From Bacteriovorax stolpii (GTDB lineage Bacteria; Bdellovibrionota; UBA1018): 44,023 bases of DNA. Position numbers and translations under genes: made by a program. Of this stretch, positions 1 through 9,360 are shown one piece after another (position 1 is the first letter of the stretch; each line of letters opens with the position of its first letter). Under the pieces are notes generated by a model. That model was not told the DNA's origin, made no database searches, and worked only from the letters and a program-made list of their open reading frames with translations. The stretch covers positions 1 to 44,023 of the forward strand of contig CAMAQA010000015.1 in the NCBI GenBank assembly GCA_945860415.1, read 5' to 3'.

Positions 1-128
1 GGGTACTCCACTCGGACCGTAATCTCGCCGAGCACGGAGCCCGTTCCCGGTGGAGCAACCTCAACGGAGGTGACCCTCCATGGAGGCGTGAGTCCCAAGA
101 GCATCTGGTACAGGTCGATCTCGCGCAC
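1..128 (-). CDS. ISL3-family transposase, N-terminal 42 residues only
   Basis: Translation from GTG at 128 gives an N-terminus containing DLYQMLLGLTPPW, then RVTSVEV and a short beta-like stretch ending ITVRVEY. This is the characteristic start of ISL3-type transposases (an LLGL..PW segment followed by a V..VE strand). The family is a DDE-type transposase that cuts and rejoins IS ends. The frame is open back to a TGA 78 bases upstream of the GTG, so TTG or other starts are possible. There is no strong ribosome binding site. The gene is cut by the window edge, so completeness and activity cannot be judged. The call rests on recognising a short N-terminus. Confidence 0.6.
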   Translation of the reverse strand, partial: MREIDLYQMLLGLTPPWRVTSVEVAPPGTGSVLGEITVRVEY

Positions 129-232
129 GGCGGCGATACTCGCGTCCCGACGGATGATCTGCAAGCATAGCGTTAGATGCGCCGCGGCTTGCTCATCAAA
201 TCAGATCAACCCACCCGGTGGCCGGAGGAACC
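1..232 (-). mobile_element. ISL3-family insertion sequence, partial (runs off the window start)
   Basis: The first 128 bases encode, on the minus strand, the amino end of an ISL3-like transposase. Upstream of it is about 100 bp of non-coding DNA. A plausible outer end is at 232: read on the minus strand it begins GGTTCCTCCGGCCACCGG, and it is immediately followed (plus-strand sense) by the A-run of the groEL terminator. ISL3 elements normally have imperfect terminal inverted repeats starting with GG and make 8-bp target duplications, often in AT-rich sites. The A-rich bases from 233 could be the duplicated target. The other end lies outside the window, so the boundary at 232 is inferred and not proven. 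Confidence 0.5.
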
Positions 233-234
233 AT

Positions 235-266
235 AAAAAAAGCCCCCAGGATCTCTCCCGGGGGCT
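235..266 (-). terminator. Rho-independent terminator of groES-groEL
   Basis: On the minus strand an 11-bp stem starts AGCCCCCGGGA, has a GAGA loop, and pairs with TCCTGGGGGCT (one G-T pair). A run of seven T follows. It lies 27 bases after the groEL stop codon. The T-run is also where the putative IS boundary falls. Confidence 0.9.
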
Positions 267-292
267 TCTCGTTTTCGCGATTGGCGAAACGA

Positions 293-2255
<1,963 letters not shown>

Positions 2256-2282
2256 GGTCAATAACCTCCTATTTTTGAAGAC

Positions 2283-2317
2283 TGACCGTATATTGGTCAC
2301 CCCCCTGAAATTGTCAA
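2283..2317 (-). promoter_or_regulatory. groESL promoter with overlapping palindromic operator-like site
   Basis: On the minus strand TTGACA (2317-2312) is followed at 17-18 bp by AATATA/ATATAC (about 2294-2288), a good sigma-70-type promoter placed just before groES. A perfect inverted repeat TGACC-N7-GGTCA (2283-2299) sits exactly over the -10 element. No CIRCE element (TTAGCACTC-N9-GAGTGCTAA) is visible. Binding of a repressor to the palindrome is inferred from position only. Confidence 0.55.
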
Positions 2318-2328
2318 CTTGGGCTCCT

Positions 2329-2340
2329 CGCAAATTTGCG
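2329..2340. repeat. 12-bp perfect palindrome CGCAAATTTGCG between divergent genes
   Basis: It is a perfect palindrome immediately upstream of the groESL -35 box and 50 bp before the start of the divergent peptidase gene. Its position would suit a regulator acting on either gene. No known regulator is assigned. Confidence 0.4.
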
Positions 2341-2390
2341 GTAAGTAGCGGCAAAACATCCGGAATTTTCTTTTGAGAGGAGACTTTGCC

Positions 2391-4943
2391 ATGGGTTTCT
2401 CGCAGTTCAGCCGCAACCACCTTTCGCATTTCGCCCGGGTCTCAATCGTGGCCTTTTATGGCACCGCGCTTCTGGCGGGCTGTTCCACCGCGGCGCGCAA
2501 CCAGCAGGCAGCCCGGCCCAATGACCAGCTGCTTTTTCCAGGAGAAAAGCACCTGAAAAATGTTCGGCAGCTCACCTACGGGGGTACGAATGCAGAAGCT
2601 TATTGGTCCTTTGATGGACAATGGCTTACCTTCCAGGCCAAGGGAGGCGGTATTCCGGGGCTCTCGGACTCGAAGCCCGAATGCGACCAGATCTACCGCA
2701 TGCGCTGGGACGGCACCGACGCCGAAATGGTTTCGACCGGTAAGGGTCGCACGACTTGCTCCTTCTACCTGCCCGGCGACAAACGAATTCTCTACAGCAG
2801 CACCCACGAGGCCGACGCCAACTGCCCGGCCGAACCGGATCGCAGCAAGGGATATGTCTGGCCGATCTACAACACTTATCGTACCTATACCGTCGAACCA
2901 GGAAAGCCGGACTCGATCCTGCCTTTCGAACCGGCTGAGCCGCGCGCCTACAACGCGGAAGCGGTCACCTGCAAGGACGGCAAGGTCGTTTTCACGAGCG
3001 ATCGCGACGGCGATCTCGACCTCTACGTGGGAAGGATCGATTCGTTCGGCACGATGACCGATATCAAGCAGGTCACGAACATTCCGGGCTACGACGGTGG
3101 TGCGTTCTTCTCGCAGGACTGCACGAAGCTCGTCTGGCGGGCGTCACGTCCGAAGCCGGGCAAAGAACTCGATGAATACCGCGAACTCCTGAAGCAACAC
3201 CTCGTGCGTCCGAGCAAGCTCGAGATCTGGACGGCAAATGCCGACGGCACGAATGCTCGCCAGGTCACGAAGCTGAATGCAGCGAGTTTCGCACCGTACT
3301 TTACCCCGAAGGCGGATCGCATCCTGTTTTCGAGCAATTTCGAAGATCCGAAGGGACGTTCCTTCGCGATCTACTCGATCCGCACCAATGGAACTGGCCT
3401 GGAGAAGGTCATCTCCTCGGGAGTTTTCGATGGATTTCCGATGTTCTCGCCGGACGGCAGGAAGATCGCTTTCGGCTCGAATCGCAACGCCCGCGCTCCC
3501 CGCGAGACGAACGTGTTTGTCGCCGACTGGGTGGAAAATCCCGAAGAAGACTTCGCTCTCGATGACGCGCGCCCGAGCGATCGCTACCTGTCGATTGTCA
3601 AGGCCCTGAGCGCTCCGGAATTTGCAGGACGCGGCGTCGGCACGAAGGAGATGGCGCAAGCCGAAGAGCTGACTGCCTCGTATTTCGAGCGTGCAGGACT
3701 GAAGCCGTTCTTCGAAACGTTCCAGGCTGCTACCCTGAAGAAGATAAAGGCAGGAGAAGCGTCGCTCGGCGAACGCTTCAAACAGCCGGTGAAGATCCGC
3801 CCACTCGAAGAACCTTCCGAGAAGAAGGGCGCGGTCACTCCGGTTGCGGCGAGTGCCGCTCCGGTGCTGGTGCCCGGAAACAACGTCCTCGGCACGCTGG
3901 GCGAAGGGTGCGCGAAGAACGCCCCGGCAATTGTCATCGGAGCCCACCTCGATCACCTCGGCATGACCCATCCGTCGTCGCTGGAGTCCACCAAGAAGGG
4001 CATCCACCACGGGGCGGATGACAATGCATCAGGTGTGGCTGCAGTGATCGAATCGGCTCGCCTGATCGATGCAGAACTCTCGAAGAACGCCAAGATCTCC
4101 AAAAAATCCTGTTTTATCTTCGCCGCATTCACGGGCGAAGAATCCGGTGTCGCCGGATCGGCACGCGCCGTGGAACTTCTCCAATCGCTCAAGATTCCGG
4201 TCAAGTCGATGCTGAACATGGACATGGTGGGACGCCTGACCAGCAACAAGCTGATCATCTTCGGAACCGACTCGGCTGCCGAGTGGAAGTCCTGGGTGTC
4301 TGAAGAGTGCGGCAATCTCGCCCTCTCCTGCCCCGGTGGCGGAGACGGCTACGGCCCGAGCGATCACATGCCGTTTTACGCCAAGGGCATTCCGGTCGTG
4401 CACCTCTTCTCCGGGCCGCACGCCGACTACCACCGCGTGTCGGACACTTGGGAGAAGATCAACGCCACGGGTGGCGTGCAGGTTGCCGAAGTCATCTCGC
4501 GCCTGGCACTTCGTGTTCAGGCCCACCCCACGGCACTGACTTACCAGAAGCCCACGAGCGCGCCGATGATGGCGGTCAATCCCGACGGCACGGTATCCAC
4601 GACCGGCCAGCAGGCCCGTAGTGGCGGCGCATTCCTCGGCACGATTCCCGACTACGCTCAGCTGACGTCTCCCTCCGGCCCCGGTGGCGATGCCGCGCAG
4701 GGTGGAGTGCTCCTTTCGGGAGCGCGCGCCGACAGCCCCGCCGAAAAGGCCGGAGTGAAGGCCGGAGACATCCTGTTTGAAATTGCCACGGCTGAAGGGG
4801 CGAAACTGTCGACGCCAACACTGAAGGAGTTCATGGGAGCACTTCGCTCGCTCAAATCTGGCGATCAGGTGAAGCTCGGTATTCGGCGTTCGGGAGAGGT
4901 GCTCCACCTTCCGGCAATGATCGGATCACGTTCGGCCGAATAA
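2391..4943 (+). CDS. Lipoprotein with TolB-like propeller, M28 peptidase and PDZ domain
   Basis: The 850-aa product begins with a lipoprotein signal (LLAGC lipobox, Cys31), so it should be anchored to a membrane facing the periplasm or outside. Residues about 50-385 hold WD40-like/PD40 repeats of TolB type (blocks such as [24 protein letters not shown]). Residues about 395-705 form an M28 zinc aminopeptidase domain. Its five ligand motifs are all present: GAHLDH (about 513), GADDNASG (540), TGEES (580), NMDMVG (608) and DYHRVSD (678). Residues about 735-845 form a PDZ-like domain ([20 protein letters not shown]). ATG at 2391 was chosen because GAGAGGAG precedes it; a TTG at 2373 is less likely. 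All catalytic ligands are intact, so it is probably an active peptidase. Substrate unknown. Confidence 0.9.
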   Translation: MGFSQFSRNHLSHFARVSIVAFYGTALLAGCSTAARNQQAARPNDQLLFPGEKHLKNVRQLTYGGTNAEAYWSFDGQWLTFQAKGGGIPGLSDSKPECDQIYRMRWDGTDAEMVSTGKGRTTCSFYLPGDKRILYSSTHEADANCPAEPDRSKGYVWPIYNTYRTYTVEPGKPDSILPFEPAEPRAYNAEAVTCKDGKVVFTSDRDGDLDLYVGRIDSFGTMTDIKQVTNIPGYDGGAFFSQDCTKLVWRASRPKPGKELDEYRELLKQHLVRPSKLEIWTANADGTNARQVTKLNAASFAPYFTPKADRILFSSNFEDPKGRSFAIYSIRTNGTGLEKVISSGVFDGFPMFSPDGRKIAFGSNRNARAPRETNVFVADWVENPEEDFALDDARPSDRYLSIVKALSAPEFAGRGVGTKEMAQAEELTASYFERAGLKPFFETFQAATLKKIKAGEASLGERFKQPVKIRPLEEPSEKKGAVTPVAASAAPVLVPGNNVLGTLGEGCAKNAPAIVIGAHLDHLGMTHPSSLESTKKGIHHGADDNASGVAAVIESARLIDAELSKNAKISKKSCFIFAAFTGEESGVAGSARAVELLQSLKIPVKSMLNMDMVGRLTSNKLIIFGTDSAAEWKSWVSEECGNLALSCPGGGDGYGPSDHMPFYAKGIPVVHLFSGPHADYHRVSDTWEKINATGGVQVAEVISRLALRVQAHPTALTYQKPTSAPMMAVNPDGTVSTTGQQARSGGAFLGTIPDYAQLTSPSGPGGDAAQGGVLLSGARADSPAEKAGVKAGDILFEIATAEGAKLSTPTLKEFMGALRSLKSGDQVKLGIRRSGEVLHLPAMIGSRSAE

Positions 4944-4960
4944 GCCGTTGCGTTTTTGAC

Positions 4961-4997
4961 GGAGATCGCATAGCCATCAGGGCTCTACGCGATTTCC
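4961..4997 (+). terminator. Hairpin between the M28 gene and tRNA-Phe
   Basis: GGAGATCGC pairs with GCGATTTCC (one G-T pair), with further pairing inside (TAG/CTA). There is no T-run after it, so it may be a weak terminator for the peptidase gene or a processing hairpin before the tRNA, 6 bases downstream. Confidence 0.4.
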
Positions 4998-5003
4998 GCA
5001 TGT

Positions 5004-5079
5004 GGGTTGGTAGCTCAGTCGGTAGAGCAATGCCCTGAAAAGGCATGTGTCGGCGGTTCGATTCCGTCCCAACCCACCA
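5004..5079 (+). tRNA. tRNA-Phe (anticodon GAA), CCA encoded
   Basis: A full cloverleaf is visible: acceptor GGGTTGG/CCAACCC, D-arm GCTC/GAGC, anticodon stem ATGCC/GGCAT with loop CTGAAAA (GAA at 5037-5039), and T-arm GGCGG TTCGATT CCGTC. Discriminator A is followed by a genomic CCA. The stop codon of the convergent matrixin gene starts 2 bases after the CCA. Confidence 0.97.
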
Positions 5080-5080
5080 C

Positions 5081-5824
5081 TTAAATTCTCCGCGGCATCC
5101 GTCGCGAAGCCAGCCAAGCCAGTCCAAAGACTGACAGCCATCCCACGAGCAGCGTGCTCGAGCCAGCACCGCCAGAGCCGGAGCTCGGAGGAGCGACGCT
5201 CTGCGTTGTTGCACATCCCATGACTCCGTCCGAAAACTCATCCCGGGGATAAAGCCAAGTCAGGGCGTCCATGTCATCCTGACTCAAGCGCAGGTCCGCC
5301 TTCGATCCGATGCTGTAGTACATCAAGGCGTAGTTCAGCTCGGAATGTCCCAGGCCTAGGACATGGCCGATTTCGTGAGTCACCGTGACGAGGCGCTTGG
5401 CTTCGGTCAGGTTTCCAAAATAGGCGGTCTTGGTGTTGTCGCCGTTGAGCACCAGCGAGCCCTGCACGATCCGGCCCCCGAGTATTCCAGCTGATCCGGT
5501 TCCAGCAATCGTATCTCCGGGGGACGTGCTGCAGTAAATGACCGGCGGATTGCCATTCGAGGTTCCGGTCGTGGGTCCGCCCTTGACGATCTTGAGGTTC
5601 GAGGTGGGAACCGAGTTCCAGATGTCGATGGCCGCGTCGATTGCCGTATTCAGGTCGGCAGACGAAATGCCGAGCCCCGTGCAGCTCGACTCGTTCACCA
5701 TGAAGGTCAGCTCTTTCGCATCCCAGCCACCAGTCAGGTTGGCAAGGAGCGTGAAGGCGTTCGCCGTAGGCGAAGCCAGAAGTCCGAGGGCAGCAGCAGC
5801 CGTTCCAAGCAGGGTTCGATTCAT
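5081..5824 (-). CDS. Matrixin-type zinc metalloprotease with C-terminal sorting tail
   Basis: This is a 247-aa secreted protease. Residues 1-23 form a signal peptide (hydrophobic, ending TANA). The zinc-binding motif HEIGHVLGLGH (150-160) fits HExxHxxGxxH. A Met-turn follows (ALMYYS, Met168), the arrangement of matrixins/metzincins. The C-terminus (about 212-247) has a Ser/Gly-rich linker with a GG pair, a hydrophobic segment of about 16 residues and an RRMPRR tail. That tripartite layout resembles GlyGly-CTERM or MYXO-CTERM type sorting signals; no PEP motif is present. ATG at 5824 is preceded by GAGGAAG. It is the second gene of a two-gene unit, 10 bp after the barrel-like gene, and ends against tRNA-Phe. 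Substrate unknown. Confidence 0.85.
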   Translation of the reverse strand: MNRTLLGTAAAALGLLASPTANAFTLLANLTGGWDAKELTFMVNESSCTGLGISSADLNTAIDAAIDIWNSVPTSNLKIVKGGPTTGTSNGNPPVIYCSTSPGDTIAGTGSAGILGGRIVQGSLVLNGDNTKTAYFGNLTEAKRLVTVTHEIGHVLGLGHSELNYALMYYSIGSKADLRLSQDDMDALTWLYPRDEFSDGVMGCATTQSVAPPSSGSGGAGSSTLLVGWLSVFGLAWLASRRMPRRI

Positions 5825-5834
5825 GTCGTCTTCC

Positions 5835-6440
5835 TCACCAGATTCCAAGTTGGGCCGTGGCCATCAGGTTGAGCGAGCGCTTCGACGACAAGGCGCCCGG
5901 GACCACCGCGTCGAGATCAAACCGGAAACTGCGGAACAGGTCGAAACCCATGCCCACGTTCAGGACGAAGACCTTCGACGACTTCGTGGAACCCGGAAGA
6001 TAAAACGTCGAAGTTCCGGTTCCGTTGCTCAGCTCCGTCGTCCCGCCGTCGCCGCTCACCGAGTACTGAAGCAGCCCTGGACCGAGCTTAAACGAGGCCG
6101 ACTGACCCACGCGCCAGGCGAAAGGAATACTGGCGAGGAGCATCGATTTTTTGACTCCATTGCCGCCGGTTATGGCGACCGGAGTGAGAGCAACCGAGGG
6201 CGCCATGCCGAATCCGCTGGAGCCACGAAAGTCCGCCATCAGACTGACCTGAGGGAGATTCATCTGTCCGATGACGTTGGCCGAAGACTCCGGCGTCGTC
6301 GTCGTGGTCAGCATATTTTGAAGGAATACCCCCGTACCGACGTACAGGGTCGAAGGCGGCGAGCCGAACCCGCGGACCGGAATCATCACCACAAGAAGCA
6401 GAGCGAAAAAACGCCCCAGCCGCAACACTGACTCCGCCAT
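5835..6440 (-). CDS. Secreted protein, probable small outer-membrane beta-barrel
   Basis: The 201-aa product is not recognised as a named family. Residues 1-26 form a signal peptide (positively charged start, LLLVVMIPVRGFG). The rest alternates short hydrophobic strands with polar turns: LYVGTGVFLQNML, VSLMADFRGS, ASFKLGPGLLQYSVSG, KVFVLNVGMGFDLF and RFDLDAVVP. It ends SLNLMATAQLGIW, a terminal aromatic residue typical of outer-membrane barrel proteins. The start ATG has GAGGAGG at 7 bases. It is first in the unit with the matrixin protease and divergent from the ABC exporter. The barrel assignment is inferred from strand pattern; an outer-surface lipid- or peptidoglycan-associated protein is possible. 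Confidence 0.65.
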   Translation of the reverse strand: MAESVLRLGRFFALLLVVMIPVRGFGSPPSTLYVGTGVFLQNMLTTTTTPESSANVIGQMNLPQVSLMADFRGSSGFGMAPSVALTPVAITGGNGVKKSMLLASIPFAWRVGQSASFKLGPGLLQYSVSGDGGTTELSNGTGTSTFYLPGSTKSSKVFVLNVGMGFDLFRSFRFDLDAVVPGALSSKRSLNLMATAQLGIW

Positions 6441-6527
6441 GAGTCATCCTCCTCACACCTTGAACGGGTAACAGGACTTTGACACCACGATCCCCCCTTT
6501 GCGAGCACTTTGTGATACGCCGCCCTC

Positions 6528-7574
6528 ATGAACGTCATTGAAGTCGAGCGCGTCAGTCGCACTTTTCGTTCCGTCAAGAAGAAGGCTGGCCTGAAGGGCA
6601 CTTTCGAACTGCTGCTCAAGCCCGAATATCAGGAGCATCAGGCCCTTCAGGAAGTTTCGTTCTCCATTGAAGAAGGGGCGTTTGTCGGACTCATCGGTGC
6701 CAATGGCGCTGGTAAGACGACGCTCCTGAAAATTCTTTCCGGCCTGATCCCAGCCTCGAGTGGAACGGCTCGAGTGCTGGGAGCGGATCCCTTCCAGCGC
6801 TCTCTCGATTTCCGCCGCAGCATTTCGCTCGTCATGGGACAGAAGGCACAGCTCTGGTGGGACCTTCCCGCACTGGACGCTTTCGACCTGATCCAAGCGA
6901 TCTACGAGATTCCGAAATCACGCTACCAGGAACGGTTGAACACCTTGGCAGAGCTTCTCGATGTGAAGCGCCTCTTCCAGACACAGATTCGCAGGCTCTC
7001 GCTGGGCGAGCGCATGAAGATGGAGCTGATCGGCGCCCTCCTGCACTGGCCGAAGGTCATCTTTCTCGATGAGCCGACGATCGGGCTCGATGTCCTGGCT
7101 GCCCACAAGCTTCGCGAGTTCCTGCGCGAGTTCAATCAGCGCGAAAGATCTACAATCATCCTCACGAGCCACAACATGGATGACATCGAGCGCCTCTGCT
7201 CGCGCGTGATGATCCTTCGCTCCGGAAAGATGATCTATGACGGCAGGCCGGCAGGCCTGACCCGCGAAGGTGAGCGCCAGCTCACGGTTCGCCTGATGGA
7301 GAAGCCGACGGCAGCGGAACTCGCACTGGAAACCGGAATTCCTGTCGAGCTCATCGCAGGAGAAGCCCAGCTCGCCTCGGAAAACGAAGAAGAAGAGATT
7401 CCGGAGGGCACGGTTCGCTTCAATCTGCGCAATGAACTGATCGTTCCGACGCTTCAGAAGCTCATGCAGCACTACCAGGTGGTGGACATGGGCATCCACG
7501 AGCCCAACCTCGAATACGTCATCCAGCGCATGTACGAATCCGGAGAAACACCTTCACCCGAGGTGTCGGCATGA
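6528..7574 (+). CDS. ABC exporter ATP-binding protein (COG4586-like)
   Basis: This 348-aa nucleotide-binding subunit of an ABC-2 type exporter energises the two membrane proteins encoded just downstream. Walker A GANGAGKT is at residues 57-64, signature LSLGE at 157-161, Walker B VIFLDEPT at 177-184 and the switch His in TSHNMDD at 215. An N-terminal extension before the Walker A (about 25 residues containing KKKAGLKGTFELLLKPE) and a C-terminal domain of about 110 residues are typical of the NatA/COG4586 group. The stop codon overlaps the start of the next gene (ATGA), pointing to translational coupling. The cargo cannot be told from sequence. Confidence 0.93.
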   Translation: MNVIEVERVSRTFRSVKKKAGLKGTFELLLKPEYQEHQALQEVSFSIEEGAFVGLIGANGAGKTTLLKILSGLIPASSGTARVLGADPFQRSLDFRRSISLVMGQKAQLWWDLPALDAFDLIQAIYEIPKSRYQERLNTLAELLDVKRLFQTQIRRLSLGERMKMELIGALLHWPKVIFLDEPTIGLDVLAAHKLREFLREFNQRERSTIILTSHNMDDIERLCSRVMILRSGKMIYDGRPAGLTREGERQLTVRLMEKPTAAELALETGIPVELIAGEAQLASENEEEEIPEGTVRFNLRNELIVPTLQKLMQHYQVVDMGIHEPNLEYVIQRMYESGETPSPEVSA

Positions 7575-8356
7575 GCTGGCGGCTTGCAGCCCTGAAAAAT
7601 GGTTTCCAGGAAGACGCAGCCTACCGGGTAGAGTTCTTTCTATCGATTTTCAGCTCGGCGCTCGTGCCTGCGGCGATCCAGCTGATCCTCTGGTACGCAC
7701 TCTTTCAGCTCGGGAATCAATCGGAAGTCTCCGGCTGGAGCTACGCAGAGCTGATTCAGTACACCCTCGTCAGCACGCTATTTACGCAAGTGAGGGGCGG
7801 CGACCACGATTTTGACCTTCAGGAAATGATCCGTACCGGAAGTTTGAGCAACTACCTGCTCCGTCCGGTCGGGCCGGTCGAATTTGTTTACCTGCGCGGT
7901 GTCGGCGGAAGGCTTTTCATCGCCACCATCTGTCTCTGTCTCGGCACGCTGGCCTTTGCTGCGCTGGGATTCTCGATTCCGCGCCTCTGGGGAGGAATGC
8001 TTCTCGCAGTTGCCGGAAACGTCATTCACTACCAGATCGGGTCCGTGCTCGCGACGACGGCCTTCGTCTGGGAGGAAGCCTTCAGCGTGCTCATGGTGAA
8101 GAACATGCTCGTGCAGCTTCTCTCCGGAGAGCTTCTGCCTCTGAATCTCTTTCCAGAGAGCATGCAGTGGATCTGGAAGTCGACACCCTTCTATCTCTAC
8201 GTCTACGGCCCCACGCAGTACGCGCTGGGAAACTGGAGCCACCAGGAGTTCATCCACGGGCTGGGGCTTGCTGCGGCATGGATGATCGGTTGCACCTTCC
8301 TCATTCGCTTGAGCTGGGGATGGGGCATTCGTCGCTATTCGAGCCTCGGAGGGTGA
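7571..8356 (+). CDS. ABC-2 exporter membrane subunit (DUF990/ABC2_membrane_6-like)
   Basis: This is a 261-aa integral membrane protein with about six hydrophobic segments, beginning at FFLSIFSSALVPAAIQLILWYALF and ending in a membrane helix before the GWGIRRYSSLGG tail. The cytoplasmic segment GDHDFDLQEMIRTGSLSNYLLRPV has the layout of DUF990 exporters: a short charged loop, then SxYLLRPV. It starts inside the stop of the ATPase gene (4-base overlap) and ends 4 bp before its partner permease. It should pair with that partner to form the transport path. COG3694/COG4587 assignment is from family knowledge; cargo unknown. Confidence 0.85.
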   Translation: MSWRLAALKNGFQEDAAYRVEFFLSIFSSALVPAAIQLILWYALFQLGNQSEVSGWSYAELIQYTLVSTLFTQVRGGDHDFDLQEMIRTGSLSNYLLRPVGPVEFVYLRGVGGRLFIATICLCLGTLAFAALGFSIPRLWGGMLLAVAGNVIHYQIGSVLATTAFVWEEAFSVLMVKNMLVQLLSGELLPLNLFPESMQWIWKSTPFYLYVYGPTQYALGNWSHQEFIHGLGLAAAWMIGCTFLIRLSWGWGIRRYSSLGG

Positions 8357-8360
8357 TGCG

Positions 8361-9164
8361 ATGTCGTTCTGGAGAGCCCTGAAGCAGTACCTCTCGATCT
8401 ACTCCGTGCAGCTCAAGAACAACTGGGTGCGCGAAGCAGTTTATCGCACCAACTTCCTCACTTCCGTTGCCGTGGACATGGTCTGGATCGGGGTAGAGTT
8501 CACGCTCTTCAAGGTGATCTACGCGAACACGCCCTCTCTCGCCGGCTGGACGCAGGACCAGGTGTACTTCTTTCTGGGCGTCTTCTTCGCCTCGGATGCG
8601 CTCTTCACGATCTTCTTCCAGAAAAACTTCTGGAACTTCTCGGATCTCATCAACCGAGGTGAGCTCGATATCGTGCTCACGAAGCCCGTGTCGCCCATCT
8701 TTCTCGCGCTCACCCGCTGGATCAATCTCACCGCTGGGTTCAATTTCCTGCTGGGCATGGGCATCATCCTGAAGTTCTCGACGGCTGCCGGGTTTGCAGG
8801 AGGCTGGGCCTGGCTGTCACTCGCCTTCTGGTTGCTGGTAGGACTGACGACGGCGCTCCTACTCCGTTTTGCTTTTAGCGTCTGGATCTTCTGGACGGAG
8901 CGCGGCTTTATCTTCTCGCGCCTCTATTACCAGTTCTTCTCGTTCGCCACGAAGCCCGACACGCTCTATCCGAAGGCGATTCGGTACCTGATCCTGACGG
9001 CACTTCCCTTTGCCTTCATTGGGAGCATCCCAGCCCGAGCCGTGATTCACGGTTTATCGCAGGGAGAAATGGTGCTCATCGGAATCGTGCTGATCGTCTT
9101 CTTTGTCCTCGATCGCACGCTGTGGTTCGCCGGTCTTCGCCGGTACCAGAGCGCGAGCAGTTAG
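8361..9164 (+). CDS. ABC-2 exporter membrane subunit, second (DUF990-like)
   Basis: The 267-aa product is the companion permease, with about six membrane segments. The equivalent of the charged loop is FSDLINRGELDIVLTKPVSPIF, matching the GSLSNYLLRPV region of the first permease, so the two subunits are distant homologues. The C-terminal helix IVLIVFFVLDRTLWFAGLRRYQSASS has a basic end. The stop TAG at 9162-9164 lies 3 bp before the first ParB-site-like palindrome. The ATPase-permease-permease order is the standard one for this exporter group. Confidence 0.87.
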   Translation: MSFWRALKQYLSIYSVQLKNNWVREAVYRTNFLTSVAVDMVWIGVEFTLFKVIYANTPSLAGWTQDQVYFFLGVFFASDALFTIFFQKNFWNFSDLINRGELDIVLTKPVSPIFLALTRWINLTAGFNFLLGMGIILKFSTAAGFAGGWAWLSLAFWLLVGLTTALLLRFAFSVWIFWTERGFIFSRLYYQFFSFATKPDTLYPKAIRYLILTALPFAFIGSIPARAVIHGLSQGEMVLIGIVLIVFFVLDRTLWFAGLRRYQSASS

Positions 9165-9167
9165 CGC

Positions 9168-9183
9168 GGTCGCCGCGGCGACC
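9168..9183. repeat. Putative parS site 1 (GGTCGCC-GC-GGCGACC)
   Basis: This is a perfect 16-bp palindrome, first of four copies around the start of parA. It begins 3 bp after the stop of the upstream permease gene. It is identical to site 4. Confidence 0.75.
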
Positions 9184-9215
9184 ATTTTCAGATCTCGACG
9201 CACGCAATCCATTGC

Positions 9216-9231
9216 GGTCGCCGTGGCGACC
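9216..9231. repeat. Putative parS site 2 (GGTCGCC-GT-GGCGACC)
   Basis: This is the second copy. The 7-bp arms are perfect and the central dinucleotide is GT. It is the exact reverse complement of site 3, with centres 35 bp apart. Centre-to-centre distance to site 1 is 48 bp. Confidence 0.75.
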
Positions 9232-9250
9232 GACCCACGATCCAACATTC

Positions 9251-9266
9251 GGTCGCCACGGCGACC
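9251..9266. repeat. Putative parS site 3 (GGTCGCC-AC-GGCGACC)
   Basis: This is the third copy. Here the symmetry extends to 11-bp arms (9247-9270, ATTC before and GAAT after the core), the longest of the four. It ends 16 bp upstream of the -35 box of the putative parA promoter. Confidence 0.75.
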
Positions 9267-9282
9267 GAATCGAAGTTCGCGC

Positions 9283-9310
9283 TTGCGCCACAAAGTCGTC
9301 GCACTACAAT
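9283..9310 (+). promoter_or_regulatory. Putative parAB promoter
   Basis: TTGCGC (9283-9288) and TACAAT (9305-9310) are separated by 16 bp and lie 50 bp before the parA start, just downstream of palindromes 1-3. The gene start has AGGGAGGGGAG. ParA with an N-terminal DNA-binding domain commonly represses its own operon; that role is inferred here. Confidence 0.5.
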
Positions 9311-9360
9311 CGAGCCGTCTGCTGCAGTACTCAAATCGACTCTCAGGGAGGGGAGTTCTC

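Noticed and set aside
5081-5180. PEP-CTERM tail on the matrixin protease
   Set aside because: There is no (V)PEP motif; the Gly/Ser linker fits the GlyGly/MYXO-type plan better.
9168-9266. CRISPR-like or transposon-end repeat
   Set aside because: The units are short perfect palindromes with unequal spacing (48 and 35 bp), no spacer regularity and no cas genes, and a further copy lies in parA. They fit ParB sites better.
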